The notes under the pieces were generated by a model. The model was given only the letters and a program-made list of their open reading frames with translations. It made no database searches and was not told the origin of the DNA. A stretch of DNA of 64,000 nucleotides. Origin: Neorhizobium galegae. GTDB taxonomy: Bacteria; Pseudomonadota; Alphaproteobacteria; Rhizobiales; Rhizobiaceae. Each line of letters begins with the position of its first letter. The stretch's first letter is position 1. Both the position numbers and the translations under genes were made by a program. Location of the stretch: contig NZ_CP090095.1 of the NCBI RefSeq assembly GCF_021391675.1, forward strand, positions 3,353,501 to 3,417,500, written 5' to 3'. This document shows, piece by piece, positions 1 through 11,112 of the stretch.

Positions 1-1316
<1,316 letters not shown>

Positions 1317-1320
1317 GCCT

Positions 1321-3267
1321 ATGGCAAAAACGGCGATCCAGGGCGGCGTGACTTTGACGGCAGACGGCGCGGATTTCGCCGTCTGGTCGCACCATGCCGA
1401 GCGCATCGAACTCTGCCTCTTCGACGCCGAGGGAAAGAAGGAAACCGCCCGCCACCGGCTGGTGCGTGGCCGCGACGATATCCACCGCATCTCGGTGCCG
1501 GCGCTCGGTGCCGGCGCCCGTTACGGCTACCGCGCCTGGGGCGCCTACGATCCCGACAACGGCTCCTGGTTCGATTCGTCGAAACTGCTGGTCGACCCCT
1601 ATGCCCGCGAACTCGATCGTCCCTTCCGGCACGATGCCCGGCTCACGATGTTCGGCGTCGATACCGCCGATCTGGTGCCGAAGGCGGTCGTCACCCGCGA
1701 TCCGCTCGCCAAGATCGGCCGGCCGATCCTGCCGCCGGGCGGCTTCGTCTACGAGGTCGCGGTAAAACCCTTCACCATGCTTCATCCGGCGATCCCGGAA
1801 AAACAGCGCGGCACGGTCGCAGCCCTTGCCCATCCTTCGATCATCGCGCACCTCAAGAAGATCGGCGTCGATGCCATCGAACTGATGCCGATCACCGCCT
1901 GGATCGATGAACGGCATCTGCCCCCGCTCGGTCTCACCAACGGCTGGGGCTACAATCCGGTCGCCTTCATGGCGCTCGATCCGCGCCTCTGCCCCGGCGG
2001 CATCCGGGAACTGCGCGAGACGGTCGCAACGCTGCACCAGGCCGGCATCGGCACAATCCTCGATCTCGTTTTCAACCATACCGGCGAGAGCGACCGCTTT
2101 GGCGCGACGCTCTCCATGCGCGGCCTCGACAACCGCTCCTATTACCGCCATGTCCACGGCGAACCCGGCCATCTGGTCAACGATACCGGCACCGGCAACA
2201 CGGTCGCCTGCGACCACCCTTACGTCCGCCGGCTGATCATCGACACGCTCCGCCATTTCGTCGTCCATGCCGGCATAGACGGTTTCCGCTTCGACCTCGC
2301 CCCGATCATCGGCCGCACGGAAAGCGGTTTCGAGGCCAAGGGCGAGACGCTGAAGGCGATGATCTCCGACGAGGCGCTGAAGGACCGTATCCTGATCGCC
2401 GAGCCCTGGGATATCGGCCCCGGCGGTTACCAGCTCGGCAATTTCCCAGAACCCTTCCTCGAATGGAACGACCGCGCCCGCGACGACATGCGCCGCTACT
2501 GGCGCGGCGACCAGTGGACGACCGGCGCGCTTGCGACAAGGCTCTCCGGCTCATCGGATATCTTCGAAAAGTCCGGCCGCAGCCGCACCGTCAACTTCCT
2601 CGCCGCCCATGACGGCTTCACCCTGATGGACCTCGTCTCCAACGAGCATAAGCACAACGAGGCGAACGGCGAACAGAACCGCGACGGCCATGGCGAGAAT
2701 TTCTCCTGGAACAACGGCGTCGAAGGTGAAACCGACGATGTGACTATCCTCGAGAACCGCCGCCGCGATGCCGCGGCCCTCATCTCCACCCTGTTTGCCA
2801 GCCGCGGCACGGTCATGCTGACCATGGGCGACGAAGCCGGACGCAGCCAGCGCGGCAACAACAACGCCTATTGCCAGGACAATGCGATCACCTGGTTCGA
2901 CTGGAGCAAGATCGACAAGACGCTGATCGAACACACCGCCATGCTCGCCGCGCTTCGAAAGCGCTTCGCGGTCTTTTCGGAAACCTCCTTCTTCACCGGC
3001 AACGGCGATATCGAATGGCTGTCCGCCTCCGGCAAGCCCATGGAGGTCGGCGACTGGGAAAATCCCGGCAACCCGGTGCTCGGCATGGTGCTGAAGACGC
3101 TCGACCGGCAGACCGACAAAGACGCCCGCATCGCCATCCTCTTCAACCGCGGCCACGAGCAGGTAAGCTTCGCGCTTCCCGGCTGGGGATGGAAACATTT
3201 CGCCTCCCGCGAACTGTGGAATCAGGTGCTTCCCGCCCGTTCGGTACGTTTCTGCATCGAGGATTGA
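1321..3267 (+). CDS. glgX: Glycogen debranching enzyme (GH13 isoamylase type)
   Basis: Hydrolyses alpha-1,6 branches of phosphorylase-trimmed glycogen. The 648-residue product matches the family length. An N-terminal CBM48-like domain (about residues 10-100) precedes the GH13 barrel. The barrel shows the catalytic Asp in GFRFDLA, the acid/base Glu in IAEPWD and the transition-state Asp in AAHDGFT. The ATG lies 4 bp behind pgm with no strong Shine-Dalgarno, so it is probably translated by coupling in the same operon. Confidence 0.95.
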   Translation: MAKTAIQGGVTLTADGADFAVWSHHAERIELCLFDAEGKKETARHRLVRGRDDIHRISVPALGAGARYGYRAWGAYDPDNGSWFDSSKLLVDPYARELDRPFRHDARLTMFGVDTADLVPKAVVTRDPLAKIGRPILPPGGFVYEVAVKPFTMLHPAIPEKQRGTVAALAHPSIIAHLKKIGVDAIELMPITAWIDERHLPPLGLTNGWGYNPVAFMALDPRLCPGGIRELRETVATLHQAGIGTILDLVFNHTGESDRFGATLSMRGLDNRSYYRHVHGEPGHLVNDTGTGNTVACDHPYVRRLIIDTLRHFVVHAGIDGFRFDLAPIIGRTESGFEAKGETLKAMISDEALKDRILIAEPWDIGPGGYQLGNFPEPFLEWNDRARDDMRRYWRGDQWTTGALATRLSGSSDIFEKSGRSRTVNFLAAHDGFTLMDLVSNEHKHNEANGEQNRDGHGENFSWNNGVEGETDDVTILENRRRDAAALISTLFASRGTVMLTMGDEAGRSQRGNNNAYCQDNAITWFDWSKIDKTLIEHTAMLAALRKRFAVFSETSFFTGNGDIEWLSASGKPMEVGDWENPGNPVLGMVLKTLDRQTDKDARIAILFNRGHEQVSFALPGWGWKHFASRELWNQVLPARSVRFCIED

Positions 3268-3402
3268 CGCGCCGCAAAAATCGCTCGCCAACCAAGGCAA
3301 ACCCTGTAAAGTCCGCCAGCCATCAAAGCAGTTCCGGGAAAGTATCAAGCGGTATTCCGTCGGGAATTGCGCCAGCTTTCTGGAAGAAATCAGTGAGGTC
3401 GC

Positions 3403-3888
3403 ATGCGTGAAATTTCGCTAACCGAGGTCGCGGGTCTGGTTGGCACGGAAGTCGGCGTATCGGATTGGCTCACGGTGGATCAGCCGATGATCGACCTCTT
3501 CGCCAAGGCCACCCACGACCACCAGTTCATCCATGTCGATCCGGAGCGCGCAGCTGCCGAAAGCCCCTTCGGCGGCACCATCGCCCACGGCTTCCTGACG
3601 CTGTCGCTGCTGTCCGCCATGAACTTCGACTGTGTGCCGAGGATCCGCGAACAGATGATGGGCATCAACTACGGTTTCGACCGCATCCGCTTCATGTCGC
3701 CAGTCAAAAGCGGGAGCCGCATCCGCGGACATTTCACGCTGGCCGAAACCCGCTTCCGCGGCGCGGGCATGCTGATGACCACCTACGATATCTCGATCGA
3801 GATCGAGAACGAGAGGAAACCGGCGCTGACGGCCATCTGGATCACCATCATCCAGTTCGATCCGAAGGACCGGCCCGAAGGAGTGTAA
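3403..3888 (+). CDS. MaoC-family (R)-specific hydratase / NodN-like protein
   Basis: A 161-residue single hot-dog-fold protein of the MaoC/(R)-enoyl-CoA hydratase family. The hydratase signature is visible as ATHDHQFIHVDPERA (about residues 32-46), with the catalytic Asp and His, followed by the GTIAHGFLTLSLL segment. The likely reaction is hydration of a trans-2-enoyl-CoA to an (R)-3-hydroxyacyl-CoA, but rhizobial NodN-type members often have unknown substrates. The next gene starts 5 bp after its stop, which suggests co-transcription. Confidence 0.88.
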   Translation: MREISLTEVAGLVGTEVGVSDWLTVDQPMIDLFAKATHDHQFIHVDPERAAAESPFGGTIAHGFLTLSLLSAMNFDCVPRIREQMMGINYGFDRIRFMSPVKSGSRIRGHFTLAETRFRGAGMLMTTYDISIEIENERKPALTAIWITIIQFDPKDRPEGV

Positions 3889-3893
3889 CCGCC

Positions 3894-4952
3894 ATGGCGT
3901 CCGAAGAGGAGATCAGGCAGGCGTTCCGTGAACAGATCGTCGGCGGCCAAATCCTGGGGTCACCCTTTACCGCACGCCTCGGCAAGTTGATGCTCGAACA
4001 TCTCGACCGTTCGACCGAAGTGGGCAGGCGAATTTTGAGCTGGGAACGAGATCCTGCCACACGCGGCGACCTGGTGCCGACGCGCCTCGCCGGCGCCCTG
4101 CATGCGCTGGTCATCGATGGCAAGGACGATCGCCTGAAGGCAGCCTATCCGCCGAACGATGTGAACGACGACGTGCTTTGGACGGCGATCGCCACAGCCT
4201 TCGAAACACATGAAGCCTTCATTCTCGAGCGCCTGAATTTCGCCCCGCAGACCAACGAGGTGCGCCGGTCGAGCGGCCTGCTCGCGGGCTTCCTCACCGT
4301 CGCCGATCTGTTCCGCAGGCCGCTGATCCTGTCGGAATTCGGCGCCAGCATGGGCCTCAATCTCAATTGGGACCGCTACCATTACGATCTCGGCGGTTTC
4401 CTCTGGGGCGATCCGTCCTCGCTGGTTCGGCTGAAGCCCGATTGGCAGGGTCCGCCCCCGCCTGATGTCGAGATCACCGTTACGGACCGCGCCGGCTGCG
4501 ACCTCAACCCGCTCGACCCGAACTCGCCGCAAGACAGCCTGCGGCTACTATCCTATATCTGGGCCGACCAGATGGACCGAATGGAACGCACGCGAGCGGC
4601 GCTGCAGATCGCCAGGGAGCACCCGGCTCTGGTCGAAAAGGGCGATGCGCTTGCCTGGCTGCGCGACACGCGGCTGAAGATGCTCGTGCCCGGCACCGTC
4701 CATGTCGTCTACCATTCGATCGCCTGGCAATACCTGCCGCCGGAAGCCCGCGCTGCGGGCGAGGCAATCATCGCCGAGGCCGGCAGCCGCGCCACCGAAG
4801 ACGCGCCGCTTGCCCGCCTGCAGATGGAAATGGACGACGATCCGGCCGGCGCAGCGCTCAGCCTGCAGATCTGGCCGACCGGCGAGACCCGGGAACTCGG
4901 CCGCATCGATCCCCATGGTCGCTGGGTAAGGTGGAAGGGTTGGCAAGCTTGA
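3894..4952 (+). CDS. DUF2332 family protein
   Basis: A 352-residue protein resembling the DUF2332 family, which has no established function. I chose the ATG at 3894, just after the MaoC stop; the open frame extends further upstream only because it shadows the MaoC gene. The sequence has the family-like features of an early LEHLDRSTEV segment, a central SEFGASMGLNLNWDRYHYD and a late WQYLPPEARA. No signal peptide or membrane helix is seen. The 3' end overlaps the next small gene by 22 bp. Confidence 0.82.
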   Translation: MASEEEIRQAFREQIVGGQILGSPFTARLGKLMLEHLDRSTEVGRRILSWERDPATRGDLVPTRLAGALHALVIDGKDDRLKAAYPPNDVNDDVLWTAIATAFETHEAFILERLNFAPQTNEVRRSSGLLAGFLTVADLFRRPLILSEFGASMGLNLNWDRYHYDLGGFLWGDPSSLVRLKPDWQGPPPPDVEITVTDRAGCDLNPLDPNSPQDSLRLLSYIWADQMDRMERTRAALQIAREHPALVEKGDALAWLRDTRLKMLVPGTVHVVYHSIAWQYLPPEARAAGEAIIAEAGSRATEDAPLARLQMEMDDDPAGAALSLQIWPTGETRELGRIDPHGRWVRWKGWQA

Positions 4953-5188
4953 GCGACCTGAATCCTGCCGAGATCGAGCAGACGAAACTTCTGGCGAATG
5001 CCTTCGATCGAGCGTCCACGGCGTGCATCACGGTCGGCGTCGTTACGCCGGTGGCGGCGATGCTCTATGGCATTGGCAATGTAGGTACCCAGTTCGGTTT
5101 CGCCGTGGTAGGATACTTTGTGGGTTGGCTTATGATCGCGGTATTCCTACATTACCTGGCGAGGCTAACCCTGAGGAGACTGGCATGA
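4931..5188 (+). CDS. Small membrane protein, two predicted helices
   Basis: An 85-residue product with two hydrophobic segments (about residues 31-52 and 56-77) and a basic C-terminus. The longest frame uses GTG at 4931 and overlaps the DUF2332 gene by 22 bp; TTG codons at 4940 or 4949 are alternative starts. The stop overlaps the next ATG (ATGA at 5185-5188), which supports translation of both. I do not recognise the family. The ordered segments and the tight packing suggest a real gene rather than a shadow. Confidence 0.6.
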   Translation: MEGLASLSDLNPAEIEQTKLLANAFDRASTACITVGVVTPVAAMLYGIGNVGTQFGFAVVGYFVGWLMIAVFLHYLARLTLRRLA

Positions 5189-5313
5189 CGGCAGAATGGC
5201 TTTTCGTCTCATTCGGAATGCCTGCCATTATCGGGATCGTCGCCTATACGGCGTATCGCCTGCACGAGTGGGATCTCGACCGCAAGCACAAACCCCGCCA
5301 GCCCGGCGAGTGA
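5185..5313 (+). CDS. Very small single-helix membrane protein (42 aa)
   Basis: Forty-two codons starting at ATG 5185 inside an ATGA overlap with the previous gene, with GAGGAG upstream as ribosome binding site. The product has one hydrophobic helix (about residues 4-24) and a charged tail ending DRKHKPRQPGE. No function can be assigned. The overlap and ribosome binding site are the main support for it being translated. Confidence 0.55.
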   Translation: MTAEWLFVSFGMPAIIGIVAYTAYRLHEWDLDRKHKPRQPGE

Positions 5314-5323
5314 TCCGCGCTAC

Positions 5324-5632
5324 CTAAGCCCCCATTTCCATCAGCACGAAACCGATGAGCGGCAGCAGCGCCGCGCCGATCGCGAGGTGGGCGGTGCGGG
5401 TCGGCGTCAGGCCGACGGCCGCGCCGGAAATGCCGGCCCCGATCAATCCGGCTATCGGGATCGAGAGGCTCCGGTCGATTCCCGGCGCGAAGAAGGCGAT
5501 CGCCCCGGCGACCGACGCGCAGGCGCCGATCAGCGCACCCTTCCAGATCTCGATTCCGGCAAGCTTTGCGGCAATCGCCCCGCCGATCACCGCCGCAACG
5601 ACGGCAATTGCCATCAGTGTGAATTGTCCCAT
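5324..5632 (-). CDS. Small four-helix membrane protein
   Basis: A 102-residue, Gly/Ala-rich protein with four hydrophobic segments (about 3-24, 31-50, 57-77 and 82-100) and few charges. It is convergent with the small plus-strand membrane genes, its stop lying 10 bp from theirs. I do not recognise the family; it may be an inner-membrane protein of unknown role. The ATG at 5632 follows GGGGAGGATGTC, a good ribosome binding site. Confidence 0.7.
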   Translation of the reverse strand: MGQFTLMAIAVVAAVIGGAIAAKLAGIEIWKGALIGACASVAGAIAFFAPGIDRSLSIPIAGLIGAGISGAAVGLTPTRTAHLAIGAALLPLIGFVLMEMGA

Positions 5633-5698
5633 GACATCCTCCCCATTCTCATGAGGAGAGTGAGGTTCTGTAAGATGAAGTCAAGCCAGGCGATTGTC

Positions 5699-6274
5699 TT
5701 AGACGGCCGCGCCCTGAGCGCCTTCCGCCAGCAGGCCGAAGGCGTAGTCTGAAAACGACCGCCAGACCTCCATCCGGAAGGCATCGTCGCCGGTTCGCAG
5801 AAGCACGATTTCCACCTTGCCGAAAACGGTCCGCGAGCAGGCGCCGACCGGGAAGACCTTCAGCGACAGATCCTGCGGGCAGCCGGCATTGATGGCCGCC
5901 GCAGCGCCGGGGCCAGACACCAGGATCGCCGTACTGCGGTGGGAAACATCCGTCGCCGAATGCAGCGCGCCGGAATTCTTCGCGGCCTGCATCAGCCCGC
6001 CGTTCCCGTCCGCGATCACCAGCCATTCGTCCGGCCCGAGCCACAGCGCCGAGCGGCCATGGGCGGAAGCCGAGGTTTTCGGTCTGACCGGCAGATCGAC
6101 GCCGAACGCTGAGGAAAGCGCCGCGACATCCTCGGCCCTGGCGCGCAGCGAAATGCGCTCGGCGGGCGGTGCGGCTTCGAGACGGACGGTCGACGAACCG
6201 CCGTGGAAACCGGAAAGAGGCGAAGTGCGGTTTGCCAGATCAGCCCCAGAATCAGCCATGGATGCGGCCTCCAT
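5699..6274 (-). CDS. soxG: Sarcosine oxidase gamma subunit
   Basis: Small subunit of the cytoplasmic heterotetrameric sarcosine oxidase, last gene of soxBDAG. The 191-residue protein shows the SoxG-type segments LWLGPDEWLVI and SHRSTAILVSGPGA and a C-terminal VWRSFSDYAFGLL. The start at 6274 overlaps the 3' end of soxA by 23 bp; a second in-frame ATG at 6259 overlaps by 8 bp and is also possible. SoxG is thought to aid assembly or folate handling, not catalysis. Confidence 0.9.
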   Translation of the reverse strand: MEAASMADSGADLANRTSPLSGFHGGSSTVRLEAAPPAERISLRARAEDVAALSSAFGVDLPVRPKTSASAHGRSALWLGPDEWLVIADGNGGLMQAAKNSGALHSATDVSHRSTAILVSGPGAAAAINAGCPQDLSLKVFPVGACSRTVFGKVEIVLLRTGDDAFRMEVWRSFSDYAFGLLAEGAQGAAV

Positions 6275-9227
6275 CCTTGTCGAAGAACACCATGTCGGTC
6301 ACTTCCACTTCGATCGTCCTGTCCTTCAGCGGCACATAGAGCGTCTCACCGATCCGCGACCTTCCGCCGGCGACCAGCGCCAGCGCGATCGAGCGGCCGC
6401 AATTCTCCGACCAGTAGGCGGAGGTCACATGGCCGAGCATGGTCATCGGCTTGGCCTGGTTGGGATCGGCGACGATCTGCCCGCCCTCCTCCAACACCAG
6501 TGCCGGGTCCTTGGTCAACAGCCCGACAAGCTGCTTGCGGTTTTCGCGCACCAGGTCCGGGCGCTTCAGCCCGCGAATGCCGACGAAATCCGGCTTCTTG
6601 GAGGAGACCGCCCAGCCGAGCCCCGCATCGTGCGGCGTCACCGTGCCGTCCGTATCCTGGCCGACGATGATATAGCCCTTTTCGGCGCGCAGCACGTGCA
6701 TGGTCTCGGTGCCGTAGAGGCAGGCGCCCATCGGCTCAGCCCGCTCCCAGATCGCCTTCCAGACGGCCGGACCGTAGTCGGCCGGCACGTTGATTTCGTA
6801 ACCGAGTTCGCCGGTAAATGAGACGCGGAACAGCCGCGCCGGCACGCCCATCACGCTGCATTCCGCCACGCTCATATGCGGAAAGGCCTCGTTGGAAATA
6901 TCGACGCCTTCGACGAACGGCTGGATAATCTCGCGCGCCTTCGGCCCCTGCACGGCGATGACCGCCCATTGCTCGGTGGTCGAGGTGAGCCAGACCTTGA
7001 GATGCGGGAACTCCGTCTGCAGATAGTCTTCCATGTGGTGCAGCACGCGCGGCGCCCCGCCGGTCGTGGTCGTCACATGGAAGCGGTCCTCGGCAAGCCG
7101 GCCGACGACGCCGTCGTCATACACGAAACCGTCCTCGCGGGTCATGATCCCGTAGCGGCTCTTGCCGGGCTTCAGGCTGTCCCAGGCATTCGTATAGATG
7201 AGGTTGAGGAACTGCGCCGCATCGGGACCTACCACCTCGACCTTGCCGAGCGTCGAACCGTTGAACACGCCCGCCACTTCGCGCACCGTCCGGCATTCGC
7301 GGTTGACGGCAGCCAGCATGTCCTCGCCGCGCTTCGGGTAATACCAGGCGCGCTTCCAGTTGCCGACATCCTCGAACTCGGCGCCTTCGGCCGTTTCGAG
7401 CGCGTGCATCGGCGTCTTGCGCGCCGGATCGAACAGTTCTCCGCGCGAATGGCCGACCAGCGTGCCGTAGGTGACCGGCGTATAGGGCGCTCGGAACGTC
7501 GTCAGCCCCACCTGCGGGATCGGCCGGTCGAGCATTTCGGCGGCGATGGCGAGGCCGTGCATGTTGGAAAGCTTGCCCTGGTCCGACGCCATGCCGTTGG
7601 TGGTGAAGCGCTTGATATGCTCGATCGAGTGCATGCCCTCGCGCACCGCAAGGCGGATGTCCTTGGCGGTGACGTCATGCTGGAAATCGACGAAGGCTTT
7701 TACCGTCGTATCCGGCCCCGCCCCTTCCGCAGCCCCGATCATGCCGCCGGTCCATTCGAACCGGTTTTCGCCCGCAAGCGCCACCGAACCGCCGCCCGCC
7801 GCAATCGCTTCGTCGATCAGCTCGGCCAGATCGTCCGTGCCGTTGCAGCCGCCGATGGAGACACAATCCTGCGCATAGATATCCGGCAGGAAACGCTGGT
7901 TGACGTCATCGAACCGCAGTTTTCCGCGCGACTGCGAAAACAGATGCACCGAAGGCGTCCAGCCGGCCGAGACGATCAGCGCGTCGACGGCAATCTTGCG
8001 GGCATCGCCGCCACCGTTGCGCGCCACGGTCATCGAGGAAATTCTCAGCCGGCCGCCGGTATCGGTCACCGAATGGCCGCTCAGTACGGAGATGCCGAGC
8101 CCGCGGGCTTCCGCCAGCAGCGCCTCGCCGGGATCGGCACGGCAATCGACGATCGCCGCGATCGAGACGCCCGCCCGTTTCAGGTCGAAGGCGGCTTCGT
8201 AGGCCGAATCATGCGCCGTATAGACGCCGACCTGTCTGCCGACCGCGACGCCGTGATGGTTGAGGAAGGTGCGTGCCGCAGACGCCAGCATGATGCCCGG
8301 CCGGTCGTTATTGGCGAATACCATGTGCCGCTCGATCGAACCGGTCGCCAGCACCACCTTTTTCGCCCGCACCTGCCACAACCGTTCGCGAGGAAGGCTT
8401 TTGCCGGGCTTGGCGACATGGTCGGTCACGCGCTCCACGAGGCCGAGGAAACCGTGGTTGTAATAACCGAACACCGTCGTGCGGGTCAGCACCGTCACGT
8501 TCGGCATCGCCTTCAGCCTCAAAGCCGTCGCCTGCGCCCAGTCATAACCGTTCTGCCCGTCGATCGTGGTCGCCGCGTCGTAATGCAGCGCGCCGCCGAC
8601 TTCCGGCTGTTCGTCGACGAGGAAAACACTTTGCCCCGTCGCGGCCGCCGAAAGCGCCGCCGTCAGGCCAGCCACGCCGGCGCCGGCGATCAGCACGTCG
8701 CAATGGGCGTAGCGGTTGGCATAGTGATCCGGATCCTCTTCCGTCGGCGCGACGCCGAGGCCGGCCGCCCGGCGGATGAAGGGTTCGTAGATCTTCACCC
8801 AGGCCTCGCGCGGCCACATGAAGGTCTTGTAGTAGAAGCCGGCCGCAAAGAACGGCGAGAACAGATTGTTGACCGCTCCGACATCGAATTTCAGCGACGG
8901 CCAGCGGTTCTGCGAGGCGATCTTCGCCCCGTCGAACACTTCCTGCACCGTCGCCCGCACGTTCGGCTGACGCCGCGCCGCATCGCGCGACACGTCGATC
9001 AGCGCGTTCGGCTCTTCCGGACCGGCAGACAAGATGCCGCGCGGCCGGTGATATTTGAACGAGCGGCCAAGCAGATGCACGCCATGCGCCAGCAGCGCCG
9101 AGGCGACCGTATCGCCTTCCAGCGCCGTATAACTTTTGCCGTCGAAGGTGAAGCGCGCCGTGCGGGCGGGCGTCAACCGGCCCACACCCTTGATGCGGAA
9201 GGTGCCTGAATTGGAGGAAGCGCTCAT
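6252..9227 (-). CDS. soxA: Sarcosine oxidase alpha subunit
   Basis: Large subunit (991 residues, usual length) of tetrameric sarcosine oxidase, which demethylates sarcosine to glycine, passing the one-carbon unit to tetrahydrofolate or releasing formaldehyde. An N-terminal ferredoxin-like domain (about 10-95) is followed by a dinucleotide-binding motif DVLIAGAGVAGLTA (177-190) and a second NAD-binding region. The C-terminal third (about 600-985) is a GcvT-type aminomethyltransferase domain that binds folate. The start overlaps the soxD stop by 4 bp. Confidence 0.96.
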   Translation of the reverse strand: MSASSNSGTFRIKGVGRLTPARTARFTFDGKSYTALEGDTVASALLAHGVHLLGRSFKYHRPRGILSAGPEEPNALIDVSRDAARRQPNVRATVQEVFDGAKIASQNRWPSLKFDVGAVNNLFSPFFAAGFYYKTFMWPREAWVKIYEPFIRRAAGLGVAPTEEDPDHYANRYAHCDVLIAGAGVAGLTAALSAAATGQSVFLVDEQPEVGGALHYDAATTIDGQNGYDWAQATALRLKAMPNVTVLTRTTVFGYYNHGFLGLVERVTDHVAKPGKSLPRERLWQVRAKKVVLATGSIERHMVFANNDRPGIMLASAARTFLNHHGVAVGRQVGVYTAHDSAYEAAFDLKRAGVSIAAIVDCRADPGEALLAEARGLGISVLSGHSVTDTGGRLRISSMTVARNGGGDARKIAVDALIVSAGWTPSVHLFSQSRGKLRFDDVNQRFLPDIYAQDCVSIGGCNGTDDLAELIDEAIAAGGGSVALAGENRFEWTGGMIGAAEGAGPDTTVKAFVDFQHDVTAKDIRLAVREGMHSIEHIKRFTTNGMASDQGKLSNMHGLAIAAEMLDRPIPQVGLTTFRAPYTPVTYGTLVGHSRGELFDPARKTPMHALETAEGAEFEDVGNWKRAWYYPKRGEDMLAAVNRECRTVREVAGVFNGSTLGKVEVVGPDAAQFLNLIYTNAWDSLKPGKSRYGIMTREDGFVYDDGVVGRLAEDRFHVTTTTGGAPRVLHHMEDYLQTEFPHLKVWLTSTTEQWAVIAVQGPKAREIIQPFVEGVDISNEAFPHMSVAECSVMGVPARLFRVSFTGELGYEINVPADYGPAVWKAIWERAEPMGACLYGTETMHVLRAEKGYIIVGQDTDGTVTPHDAGLGWAVSSKKPDFVGIRGLKRPDLVRENRKQLVGLLTKDPALVLEEGGQIVADPNQAKPMTMLGHVTSAYWSENCGRSIALALVAGGRSRIGETLYVPLKDRTIEVEVTDMVFFDKDGGRIHG

Positions 9228-9565
9228 CGTGCGTCTCCTTCAGTCGCTTCATAGGTCTCGACGGTCTTTTCGGAAGCCCCGGTTTCCGGGAGCGGCTGCT
9301 TCGGCATTCCCGCCTTGTAGGTCATCAGGAACCTGTCGCTCACCGTGTCGCGCGCCGCGTTGAAGAACCGGCCGCAGCCGTGGATATGCCGCCAGCGTTC
9401 ATAGGTGAGGCCTTTTTCGTTGTTGCGCAGGAAGAAGAACTCCGCGAATTCCTCGTCCGAAATCGCCGCGATATTCTCCGGCCGCGCAATATGCGCCTCG
9501 CCGGCCCAGCGGAATTCCAGCTCGGAGCGATCTTCTTCGCAATAGGGGCAATGGATCAGCAGCAT
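9224..9565 (-). CDS. soxD: Sarcosine oxidase delta subunit
   Basis: Zinc-binding small subunit of sarcosine oxidase. I placed the start at ATG 9565, giving the typical 113-residue product beginning MLLIHCPYCEED; the open frame runs upstream through a repeat and should not be included. Cys6 and Cys9, with the HIHGC cluster at 60-64, form the expected zinc site. It overlaps soxA by 4 bp (ATGA), so translation is coupled. Confidence 0.93.
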   Translation of the reverse strand: MLLIHCPYCEEDRSELEFRWAGEAHIARPENIAAISDEEFAEFFFLRNNEKGLTYERWRHIHGCGRFFNAARDTVSDRFLMTYKAGMPKQPLPETGASEKTVETYEATEGDAR

Positions 9566-9616
9566 GAAAATCTCCCGGCACATAGGGTCGGTGTAAAAGC
9601 CAGCCTCGCGCTCCCT

Positions 9617-9764
9617 CTTCTCCCCAGCGGGGAGAAGGTGCCCGAAGGGCGGATGAGGGGGCGAGCGACGAAAGGAGCGAGCGTCCGAGCGACAAGCGAA
9701 GGACGAGCTTGCCTTGACGCCCCCCTCATCCGGCTGCCGCCACCTTCTCCCCGCTGGGGAGAAG
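9617..9764. repeat. RIME-like palindromic repeat between soxB and soxD
   Basis: About 148 bp bounded by two 21-bp inverted terminal blocks at 9617-9637 and 9744-9764. Each is itself a palindrome of the form CTTCTCCCC-N3-GGGGAGAAG. They are followed inward by matching GGTG..GGATGAGGGGG and CCCCCTCATCC..CCACC arms. This is the architecture of rhizobial intergenic mosaic elements (RIME). It lies inside the sox operon between soxB and soxD, so its transcript would form a long hairpin. Confidence 0.85.
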
Positions 9765-9809
9765 AAGGACCCCATCCTGCGCCCGCAAAAATGTCGAAAG
9801 CCGCCAACA

Positions 9810-11063
9810 TCAATGCGCCACCGCAGCCGCAGCCGCTTCATCAATCAGCCGTCCCGTCCGGAACCGGTCGAGCGTCAGCCCTGCCGCCAGCCGGTGCGGC
9901 TCGCCCTTGGCGATCAGGTGTGCGAACAGATTGGCCGAACCCGGCGTCGCCTTGAAGCCGCCGGTTCCCCAGCCGCAATTGACGAACAGGCCCGGCACCG
10001 GCGTGACGCCCTGGATCGGCGAACGGTCCGGCGTATTGTCGGTAATGCCGCCCCACTGGCGCATCATCTTGACGCGGCGGAACATCGGAAAGAGCTCGCA
10101 GATGGCGTCGAGCGTGTGGGTGATGATCTGCAGCCCGCCGGTCTGGGAATAGGAATTGTACTGGTCGGTGCCGGCGCCGATGACGAGCTCACCCTTGTCC
10201 GACTGCGAGATATAGGCATGCACCGTGTTCGACATGACGACGCAGGGGAAGATCGGCTTCAGCGGCTCGGACACGAGCGCCTGCAGAGGGGTGCTGTGGA
10301 GAGGGACTCGGACGCCCGCCATCTCCATCACGACGGAGGAATGCCCGGCGGCCGAGACGCCGATCTTCTTCGCCCCGATGAAGCCCTTGCTCGTCTCGAC
10401 GCCCAGGACCTCGCCGTTCGGGCCGCGACGGATGCCGGTCACTTCGCAATTCTGGATGATGTGGACGCCCCGGTCGGAGGCGGCGCGCGCATAACCCCAG
10501 GCGACCGCATCGTGGCGGGCCGTGCCGCCGCGCCGCTGCAGGGCAGCGCCGTTGATCGGGTAACGGGCCGTCTTGGCAATATCGAGCGGCGGCACGAAGG
10601 CCTTGGCCTGTTCCGGCGTCAGCCATTCGTTGTCGATGCCGTAGAGCCGGTTGGCGTTGATATGCCGCTTGAAGCTCTGCATGTCGTGGGTGTTGTGCGA
10701 GAGCATCATCACGCCGCGCGGCGAATACATGACATTGTAGTTGAGATCCTGGCTCAGCCCCTCCCAGAGCTTCAGCGAATGCTCGTAGATGTCCATGCTC
10801 TCTTCATAGAGATAGTTGGAGCGGATGATCGTCGTGTTGCGGCCGGTATTGCCGCCGCCGAGCCAGCCCTTTTCGATCACCGCGACATTGGTGATGCCGT
10901 GTTCCTTGGCCAGGTAGTAGGCAGCGCCCAGGCCATGCCCCCCGGCGCCGACGATAATCACGTCGTATGCGCTGCGCGGCTCCGGCGAGGTCCACTGCGC
11001 TTCCCAGCCCTTGTGGGCACGCATCGCCTCGCGGGCCACGGCGAAAACCGAATATCTGCGCAT
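9810..11063 (-). CDS. soxB: Sarcosine oxidase beta subunit
   Basis: Catalytic flavoprotein subunit (417 residues) that oxidises sarcosine and donates electrons to FAD/FMN in the tetramer. The Rossmann FAD motif [12 protein letters not shown] lies at about residues 35-46, and the C-terminal FAD contact region reads [17 protein letters not shown]. It is the first gene of soxBDAG. The 244-bp space to soxD is filled largely by a RIME-like repeat, which could lower expression of the downstream genes. Confidence 0.96.
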   Translation of the reverse strand: MRRYSVFAVAREAMRAHKGWEAQWTSPEPRSAYDVIIVGAGGHGLGAAYYLAKEHGITNVAVIEKGWLGGGNTGRNTTIIRSNYLYEESMDIYEHSLKLWEGLSQDLNYNVMYSPRGVMMLSHNTHDMQSFKRHINANRLYGIDNEWLTPEQAKAFVPPLDIAKTARYPINGAALQRRGGTARHDAVAWGYARAASDRGVHIIQNCEVTGIRRGPNGEVLGVETSKGFIGAKKIGVSAAGHSSVVMEMAGVRVPLHSTPLQALVSEPLKPIFPCVVMSNTVHAYISQSDKGELVIGAGTDQYNSYSQTGGLQIITHTLDAICELFPMFRRVKMMRQWGGITDNTPDRSPIQGVTPVPGLFVNCGWGTGGFKATPGSANLFAHLIAKGEPHRLAAGLTLDRFRTGRLIDEAAAAAVAH

Positions 11064-11112
11064 CTCGCCTCGAACTCCTCGGATCGTCAGCCCTCATCGC
11101 AGGGCTGGCATT

